Part shown: positions 58,167 to 64,000 of the stretch, piece by piece | How positions within the stretch are numbered: the first letter of the stretch is position 1 | How the letters are laid out: each line of letters opens with the position of its first letter | Assembly (NCBI GenBank): GCA_020851325.1 | Contig: JADZCY010000279.1 | Coordinates: 1 to 64,000, forward strand | DNA: 64,000 bases | From: Acidobacteriota bacterium | GTDB taxonomy: Bacteria; Acidobacteriota; Vicinamibacteria; Vicinamibacterales; UBA2999 | Reading direction: 5' to 3' | Program-made: the position numbers and the translations under genes | The notes under the pieces: model-generated | The model's database searches: none | Told to the model about the DNA's origin: nothing | Seen by the model: only the letters and a program-made list of their open reading frames with translations

Positions 58167-59789
58167 ATGGAGTCACGGCCGACGAGGCCCGCCTGGCGAT
58201 CGGCGATGCAACTGGCGGCGGCCCTGGCCCTGCTCAACGTCTCGGTCACCATCGTCAGCGTCTGGCCGACGCTGGCCGTGCGGCCAAGCCGCCTGCTGTC
58301 GGTGGATCTGGCGCTGCTCGTCCTGGCGCTGGTCGCGATCGGCGGCGCGGGACGAATCGCTCGACGCTGGCTCGCGGCGGTGTGGGTGATCCTGGTGTTC
58401 GCGCGCTACGTCGACATCTCGGTGCGATCGCTCTACGGCCGCGGCGTCAACCTCTATTTCGACCTCACGCTCGTGCCGGACGTCGGCGCGATGTTCGCCT
58501 ACGTCGCGCAACCACGCTTGCTGGGTGCGCTTGCGGTGCTCACCATCCTCGTGCCGCTGGCGATCTACGTGCCGAGCCGCTGGGCCATTGGCCGCGTCGC
58601 CGATGCCGCGGCAGCGGGCGTGACGCGCGCGGCGCTCGGCGTGCTGGCCACGATCGTCGTCATCGCCGGTGTGGTGGTGCCCGCGCCCGAGGGTGCGGCC
58701 CGCACCGGTATCGCGACGCCGGTGGTCGCCACGATCACCGGCGAGGTGATGGAGTTCTGGCACGACGCCACCGTCGCGGCGAAGCGACCGCTCGCCCCGG
58801 CGCCGGACGTGTCGAGCGATCTGTCCGCGGTGCGCGGCGCCGACGTGCTGCTGGTGTTCGTCGAGTCGTACGGCGTCACCAGTTGGGAACGTCCCGCCTT
58901 CGTCCGCACGCTCGACGCGCCACGCGAACGCCTGCGCGCCGCGATTGCCGACACCAGCCGCGCCGTCGTCAGCGGGCTAGTCACCTCGACGACCTTCGGC
59001 GGTGAGTCGTGGCTGGCGCACATCAGCCTGCTGTCGGGGACGGAGGTGCGCGACGCCGACATCAACCGCCGCCTGATGGCCGAGCGGCGCGACACGCTGG
59101 TCACCACCTTCTCGCGCGCCGGCTACTCCACCACGGCAATCATGCCGGGCCTGCACGCACCGTGGCCCGAGGGCCGCTTCTACGGCTTCGATCGCATCTT
59201 CGGCGCGCCGGACCTTGGCTACGAAGGGCCGCCGTTCGGCTGGTGGGACGTCACCGATCAATTCATCTTCGCCAAGCTCGACGCGATGCTGCTGGCGCCG
59301 CATCCACGGCGGCCGGCATTCGTCTTCATGCCGACGATCAGCACGCACGCGCCGTTCACGCCGGTGCCGCCGTTTCAACCGGACTGGTCACGCATGCTGA
59401 CGCCGTCGCCGTACGACACCGCCGACCTCGAGCGCGCCTACGACGTGCAGCCGGACTGGACCGATCTCGGTCCCGGCTACGCCGATGCTTTGGCCTACAC
59501 AACGGATACGCTGGCGTCGTTTCTTCGCCGCCGCGCTGATCTCGATCTGGTGATGGTGGTGCTCGGCGATCACCAGCCACCGGCGCTCGTGAGCGGCGAA
59601 GGCGCGTCGTGGGACGTGCCCGTCCATGTGATTGCCAGCCGTGCGGCGGTGCTCGATCGATTGCGCGGTCGCGGTTTCATCGACGGCCTGACGCCGCCGC
59701 GCGAGCCGTTGACGCGCATGGATGGCCTGCTGCCGTTCCTGCTCGACGCCTTCGGCGGCGCACCGGCCGCGCCGGACCCGGGACCGTAG
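58167..59789 (+). CDS. Membrane sulfatase/phosphoglycerol-transferase-like protein
   Basis: Protein of 540 residues: four to five N-terminal helices (about 15-175) and an external alkaline-phosphatase-fold domain (about 225-530). Motifs: metal/nucleophile region DVLLVFVESYGVTSW, STTFGGESWLAHISLLSG (nucleophile-side loop) and VVLGDHQPP (metal ligands) are as in LtaS/OpgB/MdoB-like enzymes. It may transfer a phospho-group or modify a surface glycan. It stands 15 bp before the MBOAT gene. Confidence 0.82.
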   Translation: MESRPTRPAWRSAMQLAAALALLNVSVTIVSVWPTLAVRPSRLLSVDLALLVLALVAIGGAGRIARRWLAAVWVILVFARYVDISVRSLYGRGVNLYFDLTLVPDVGAMFAYVAQPRLLGALAVLTILVPLAIYVPSRWAIGRVADAAAAGVTRAALGVLATIVVIAGVVVPAPEGAARTGIATPVVATITGEVMEFWHDATVAAKRPLAPAPDVSSDLSAVRGADVLLVFVESYGVTSWERPAFVRTLDAPRERLRAAIADTSRAVVSGLVTSTTFGGESWLAHISLLSGTEVRDADINRRLMAERRDTLVTTFSRAGYSTTAIMPGLHAPWPEGRFYGFDRIFGAPDLGYEGPPFGWWDVTDQFIFAKLDAMLLAPHPRRPAFVFMPTISTHAPFTPVPPFQPDWSRMLTPSPYDTADLERAYDVQPDWTDLGPGYADALAYTTDTLASFLRRRADLDLVMVVLGDHQPPALVSGEGASWDVPVHVIASRAAVLDRLRGRGFIDGLTPPREPLTRMDGLLPFLLDAFGGAPAAPDPGP

Positions 59790-59804
59790 GTCGAGACCGC
59801 CACT

Positions 59805-61247
59805 GTGCTGTTCACCGAACCGACGTTCCTCTTCGGCTTCCTCCCCGTGGTGCTGGCGCTCTATGCGCTGACGCCGGCACGCGGGCGCAACCTGCTCCTG
59901 GTCGTCGCCAGCGTCATCTTCTACGCCCGCGATGGCGGCACGTTCACGTGGGTCATCCTCGGCTCGATCGTCGTCAATGCCACCGCCGCGGCGTGGGTGG
60001 AGCGCCTGCGCGGCACGCCGGCGGCGCTGCACGTGCTGCGCGGTGTCATCGTCCTCAACCTGCTGTCGCTCATCACCTTCAAGTACAGCGGCTTCATCGT
60101 CGAGAACGTCAACGTGCTGATCGGATCGGCGGGCGGCACGCCGTTCACGCCGCCGTCGCTGCTGCTGCCGATCGGCATCTCGTTCTTCACCTTCCACTCC
60201 ATCTCCTACATCGTCGACGTGCACCGTCGTGACGCCGTGGCGCAGAAGGGACCAATCGGCGCGGCGCTGTATCTGCTGTTCTTCCCGCAGCTCATCGCCG
60301 GACCGATCATCCGCTACAAGGACATCGCGGCGCAGATTGCCAGCCGCACGCACACCTCGCAGGAGTTCGCCTACGGCGTCTGCCGCTTCGTCATCGGCCT
60401 GGCGAAGAAGTTGCTGATTGCCGGCATCATCGCGCGGCCGGTGGACGCGATCTTCGCCATGCCCGTCGATCAACTCACGGCGGCGCACGCGTGGCTGGCG
60501 GTGATCGGCTACACGCTGCAGATCTACTTCGACTTCTCCGGGTATTCGGACATGGCGATCGGACTTGGCCACATGTTCGGGTTCACGTTCCCCGAGAACT
60601 TCCGCCATCCATACGTGTCGACGTCGGTGCAGGAGTTCTGGAAGCGGTGGCACATCTCGCTCTCGAGTTGGTTCCGTGACTACCTCTACATCCCGCTCGG
60701 CGGCAATCGCGTTGCGCCGCATCGTGTCTACCTGAACCTCGCCACCGTCTTCTTCCTCTGCGGCCTCTGGCACGGCGCGGCGTGGACGTTCGTGGTGTGG
60801 GGCCTGCTGCACGGACTCTTCCTGATTGTCGAGCGCATCGGTCTCGGCCAGTGGCTTGCCGCACGGCCGCCGCTGGTCGGCTGGATCTACACGATGCTGA
60901 TGGTGATGATCGGCTGGGTGTTCTTCCGTGCCGACACGCTCGCGCACGCGCTCGGCATGTTGAAGGCGATGGCGGGGCTGGGCATCGCCGCGCCGACACC
61001 GCTCACCGCCGGCTGGTACCTGACTCCTGAGGTATGGCTGGCGATCATCGCGGGGGTGATTGGCAGTGCGCCGTGGGTGCCGGCGATCACCACGCGTCTC
61101 GTGCGGCGCGATCCGTCGGGCGCCGTCAGTATCATCCCCGGCCCGTGGGCCATCGGCGCGGTGGCCGCGATCGTGCTGCTGCTCGGCGTCTCGATCACGC
61201 AGGTATCGCTTGGTGCGTTCACGCCGTTCATCTACTTCCGCTTCTGA
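59805..61247 (+). CDS. MBOAT family O-acyltransferase (AlgI-like)
   Basis: Membrane O-acyltransferase, 480 residues, with about eleven helices. The catalytic His lies in CGLWHGAAWTF (about 321); FFPQLIAGPIIR, FWKRWHISLSSWFRDYLYIPLGGN and the second His region match AlgI/PatA-like enzymes that carry acetyl groups out to a periplasmic acceptor. GTG start at 59805. It probably acetylates a surface polysaccharide together with the next gene, which begins two bases after its stop. Confidence 0.93.
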   Translation: MLFTEPTFLFGFLPVVLALYALTPARGRNLLLVVASVIFYARDGGTFTWVILGSIVVNATAAAWVERLRGTPAALHVLRGVIVLNLLSLITFKYSGFIVENVNVLIGSAGGTPFTPPSLLLPIGISFFTFHSISYIVDVHRRDAVAQKGPIGAALYLLFFPQLIAGPIIRYKDIAAQIASRTHTSQEFAYGVCRFVIGLAKKLLIAGIIARPVDAIFAMPVDQLTAAHAWLAVIGYTLQIYFDFSGYSDMAIGLGHMFGFTFPENFRHPYVSTSVQEFWKRWHISLSSWFRDYLYIPLGGNRVAPHRVYLNLATVFFLCGLWHGAAWTFVVWGLLHGLFLIVERIGLGQWLAARPPLVGWIYTMLMVMIGWVFFRADTLAHALGMLKAMAGLGIAAPTPLTAGWYLTPEVWLAIIAGVIGSAPWVPAITTRLVRRDPSGAVSIIPGPWAIGAVAAIVLLLGVSITQVSLGAFTPFIYFRF

Positions 61248-61248
61248 G

Positions 61249-62385
61249 ATGACGTTTCCTCGCCTGCCGTTGTCGATTGCGCGTCTGCTGGCGCTGACGT
61301 TCGTGCTGGCGCTGGCCGTGCCGCTTGCCGTCACGGTGATGGGCGAACAGCCGGACAACACGATCGAAGAAAACCGCGAACCGGCGCCGTGGCCCGAGCC
61401 GCCGCACGACTTGAAGTCGCTGGCGGCATGGCCCGACGCGTTCACCAGGTACTTTGCCGATCACGTCGCGTTCCGTTCGACGCTGGTGCGCTGGCAGGCG
61501 CTGTTCCGCGTCCACGTGCTCGGCACCTCGCCCTCGCCTGACGTGATCCTCGGGCGCGACGGCTGGCTCTACTACGGCACCGACGGCGCCATTCCCGATT
61601 ACTCCGGTGCCGATCGCTACGACACGGCATCCCTCGAGGTCTGGCGGACGACGCTGCAGCATACGCAGGACTGGTTGGCGTCGCAGGGGATCGCGTACGT
61701 GTTCGTGATCGCGCCGGACAAGCACACGGTGTATCCGGAACACCTGCCGGGCGGGATCGAGCGCGTCAGCCAGACGCCGCGCGCGCAACAGGTGGCGCGC
61801 TATCTCGCCACGCACTCAACGGTGAACGTCGTCGACCTCACCGAAGCCGTCACCGCCGCGAAGTCACTCGGCCGCGTGTATCACCGCACAGACACGCACT
61901 GGAACGAACTCGGCGCGTTTGCCGGCTATCGAGAGGTGATCCGCGCGCTGCCGCCGTCACTCGGCCTGCGACCGCACGACTTGAGCGACTTCGCCATCAC
62001 GACGGTGCCGCGGCCCGGCATGGACCTCGCCGGCATGCTCGGCCTTCGCGCTGTTTACACCGAGGACGACGTGCACCTCGATCCGTTGTTCACGCGACGC
62101 ACCCGCGTGCTCGAACCGGCGAACGCCAGCCGCGGCATGATGTACGTGCGCGTCGTCACTGAAGGCGACCCCGCCGCACCGCGCGCCGTCATCTTCCGCG
62201 ATTCCTTCGGCTCGGCGCTCGTGCCGTTCCTGTCGGATCACTTCAGCCGCGCGGTGTACGTCTGGCAGAACGAGTTCGACCCGCAACTCGTCCGCCGCGA
62301 AAAGCCCGCGGTGGTCATCCAGCAATGGGTGGCGCGGCACTTCTACACCGCGTGGCCGTATGACGCGATGGCGGAGGAAAGATAG
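61249..62385 (+). CDS. AlgJ/AlgX-like SGNH-fold acetyltransferase
   Basis: Protein of 378 residues with an N-terminal membrane anchor (about 9-30). SGNH-like catalytic residues: Ser in FRDSFGSAL (about 318) and the Asp-His pair in HRTDTHWNELG (about 213). ALGX/ALGJ proteins move acetyl groups from the MBOAT partner to a polysaccharide in the periplasm. The stop is followed at once by the TAGGTCC heptamer array. Confidence 0.9.
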   Translation: MTFPRLPLSIARLLALTFVLALAVPLAVTVMGEQPDNTIEENREPAPWPEPPHDLKSLAAWPDAFTRYFADHVAFRSTLVRWQALFRVHVLGTSPSPDVILGRDGWLYYGTDGAIPDYSGADRYDTASLEVWRTTLQHTQDWLASQGIAYVFVIAPDKHTVYPEHLPGGIERVSQTPRAQQVARYLATHSTVNVVDLTEAVTAAKSLGRVYHRTDTHWNELGAFAGYREVIRALPPSLGLRPHDLSDFAITTVPRPGMDLAGMLGLRAVYTEDDVHLDPLFTRRTRVLEPANASRGMMYVRVVTEGDPAAPRAVIFRDSFGSALVPFLSDHFSRAVYVWQNEFDPQLVRREKPAVVIQQWVARHFYTAWPYDAMAEER

Positions 62386-62829
62386 AGGTCCTAGGTCCTA
62401 GGTCTTAGGTCTTAGGTCTTAGGCAACAGATCGCTTGTCACGATCTTGTGCTTCGTGGGCAGAGGTTATTGCCTAGGACTTAGGACTTAGGACTTAAGTC
62501 TTAGGCAAAAGCCCTTGTCACGATCTCGGGTTTCGTGGGCAGAGGTTTGCTTGTCACGATCTTGTGCTTCGTGGACAAGAGTTCCTGCCTAGGACCTAGG
62601 ACCTAGGACTTAGGACTTAGGACCTAGGACCTAGGACCTAGGTCTTGGGTCTTAGGCAAAAGACCGCTTGTCACGATCTTGTGCTTCGTAGACAAGAGTT
62701 CCTGCCTAGGACCTAGGACTTAGGACCTAGGACCTAGGTCTTGGGTCTTAGGCAAAAGACCGCTTGTCACGATCTTGTGATTCGTGGACAAGAGTTCTTG
62801 CCTAGGACCTAGGACTTAGGACCTATACG
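62384..62829. repeat. Heptamer arrays with several hairpin elements (copies D to G)
   Basis: Hairpins at 62417-62478, 62498-62591 (a composite of two), 62650-62711 and 62746-62807 lie between tracts of TAGGTCC/TAGGACT heptamers. Copies F and G are nearly identical over 62 bp (CTTGTCACGATCTTGTG loop side, then TTCGTGGACAAGAGTTC). The array ends in the stop of the methyltransferase gene. No gene is seen in this 437-bp gap. Confidence 0.93.
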
Positions 62830-64000
62830 TATCTCCTTGGCGCATCGATCAGCACCCTTCTCCGTCGCAGTTCGGCGACATCGAGCGCCGGGGGCACATC
62901 GGCGAGGGGCGAGGTGAGGATCGCTTCAACGGTCACCGACTCGGGCAGATAGCGGCGGCACTCACCGAACTCCTCTTCGTATTGCGCGTTCGGGAAGTCG
63001 AGCGTCAGCGTCGTGCGGGAACCGTCGGCGGCCATGCGATAGAGCGGGTTGATGATCATCGCGCCGTCCGACGCCGCCGGATCCGCCGGCGCATACGCAC
63101 GGAACAGCGACCCGTCCCGGCTGGCGATCAGCGTGAACGAATTCTCGGTCGCCAGTTCATCGATCGACTGATCCTTCGACAGATCGATCCCGTCGCCCGA
63201 CACCGCCTGCGCCAGCAGCGGCGGATCGGCAAAGAGCCGCGGCTCGTGTGACGCAAAGAGTGCCGCGTACGACGCCGGCGTCAGCGTCATGCCAGCCGAG
63301 AAGTTCCAGCCGAGCGAGCTGTGCAGATGCGGCATCACGATCAGGCCATCCGGTCCGGCGAGGCGCGCCATCTCGTCGGCGAGCAGCCGCTTGTGCCAGA
63401 TGTACGGAAACGCATCGGACAAGACGACGCTCGGAAAGGCGCCGCGGCGGAACGGCAGCGGCTGATTGGCGTCGCAGCACACCTGGAGACTCGCCGGCGC
63501 CGTGTAGGTGCGCGCCAGCCACAACTTCCAGAAGAACATGTCGGCCACCACGACGGTCGGGTGCGCCGGCAGCGAGGTGAGCACGCGCGTCAGATGTCCG
63601 GATCCACCACACACATCCAGCACGTTCCCGCTGAGCGCCGGCGGGTGTTGCGCCAGCGCACGCAGGACGGCTTCGGCCATCACGAACGTCGGATCGGAGA
63701 ACCGATAGACGAAGTAGGTGCCTTCGGGGTCGGGGCTCAGCACCTCGATGGCCTCGCGATACGTCGTCTCCGGACCGTGCGCGAGCAGCGCGACGAAGGC
63801 CAGCTGCCGCGCTTCGTCGAGGCCGAGCATCGTGAAGAGCGCGGCCTCGTGCCGGCCGGCTTCGATGTGACCAAGCGCGGTGCGCGTCTGCTCGTCGGAG
63901 CGCAGCACCGGAATGCCGCTCACCACAGGGAACGCACAGCACTCACACCAGATCACGCCATCGACGAGCGCGCCGGATTCGCGATGCGTCGCCGCATCTT
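62823..64000 (-). CDS. SAM-dependent methyltransferase with N-terminal Trm112-like domain (5' partial)
   Basis: The frame is open to the window edge, so the 5' end is missing. The visible N-terminal part (ESGALVDGVIWCECCAFPVVSGIPVL) has the second half of a Trm112-like zinc domain, so the real start lies outside; the GTG at 63956 would cut this domain. A class I methyltransferase follows: glycine motif LDVCGGSGHLTRVL, then VVVADMFFWKL and VVLSDAFPYIWH. Its substrate is unknown. The stop TAG is the first heptamer of the repeat array. Confidence 0.82.
   Translation of the reverse strand, partial: DAATHRESGALVDGVIWCECCAFPVVSGIPVLRSDEQTRTALGHIEAGRHEAALFTMLGLDEARQLAFVALLAHGPETTYREAIEVLSPDPEGTYFVYRFSDPTFVMAEAVLRALAQHPPALSGNVLDVCGGSGHLTRVLTSLPAHPTVVVADMFFWKLWLARTYTAPASLQVCCDANQPLPFRRGAFPSVVLSDAFPYIWHKRLLADEMARLAGPDGLIVMPHLHSSLGWNFSAGMTLTPASYAALFASHEPRLFADPPLLAQAVSGDGIDLSKDQSIDELATENSFTLIASRDGSLFRAYAPADPAASDGAMIINPLYRMAADGSRTTLTLDFPNAQYEEEFGECRRYLPESVTVEAILTSPLADVPPALDVAELRRRRVLIDAPRRYV

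Overview
The window is GC-rich, densely coding bacterial DNA. Two ~830-845-residue duplicated-permease genes of the ADOP type (named for Acidobacteria), an alternative complex III (Act) locus joined to cbb3-oxidase genes, and many secreted M14/M24/DUF5916-type proteins suggest an Acidobacteriota genome, possibly Vicinamibacteria. That placement is inference; there is no rRNA gene in the window to confirm it.

Layout. (1) 1-13692: a tightly packed plus-strand respiratory operon. It holds the end of a cbb3-oxidase gene, a monohaem ccoP, the maturation genes ccoG, ccoH, ccoI and ccoS, then actABCDEF and a SafE-like membrane protein. The ccoS stop overlaps the actA start, so the two modules look co-translated and probably build a quinol:cytochrome c reductase/cbb3 oxidase supercomplex. 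(2) 13861-24733: mostly independent plus-strand genes (M14 peptidase, hybrid PAS histidine kinase, DinB-like protein, ABM monooxygenase, ABA4-like and partner membrane proteins, a beta-barrel protein, a DUF5916 protein). (3) 24824-29069: minus-strand orphan with a nuclease-like motif, a VapBC-type toxin-antitoxin pair and an exported KatG. (4) 29419-33445: M24 peptidase and ADOP permease 1. (5) 33540-40800: two minus-strand copper/cytochrome clusters (CcmH-like, SCO, PCuAC, cytochrome c, ABC exporter with DUF3299; then MbnH and MbnP). (6) 40844-54342: lipase, phosphatase, sugar dehydrogenase, amidase, ADOP permease 2, a signalling pair (degenerate Hpt plus REC-REC-CheX-like) and two exported proteins. 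(7) 54411-64000: diguanylate cyclase, luciferase-like oxidoreductase, VKOR-thioredoxin fusion, an operon for surface-polysaccharide decoration (sulfatase-fold protein, MBOAT, AlgJ/X-like) and a 5'-truncated Trm112-methyltransferase.

The most unusual property is in the intergenic DNA. Nearly every gap longer than about 150 bp is filled by short tandem repeats of a few families (7-mer TAGGTCC, 7-mer GCAGATA, 8-mer CTGGAGGG, 9-mer CACAGATGG, 10-mer CAGCACCTNT, 13-mer CAGCACCTCCGTG, 7-mer GGGAGGC, and a 41-bp higher-order GCCGTGA array). They sit at gene boundaries with a polarity. CAGCACC arrays read toward a start codon a few tens of bases away. TAGGTCC, GCAGATA and CACAGATGG arrays begin at gene ends and supply the actual stop codons of seven genes. 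The TAGGTCC arrays also enclose a dispersed ~60-90-bp hairpin element present in at least eight copies. No transposase, integrase, CRISPR array, tRNA or rRNA was seen.
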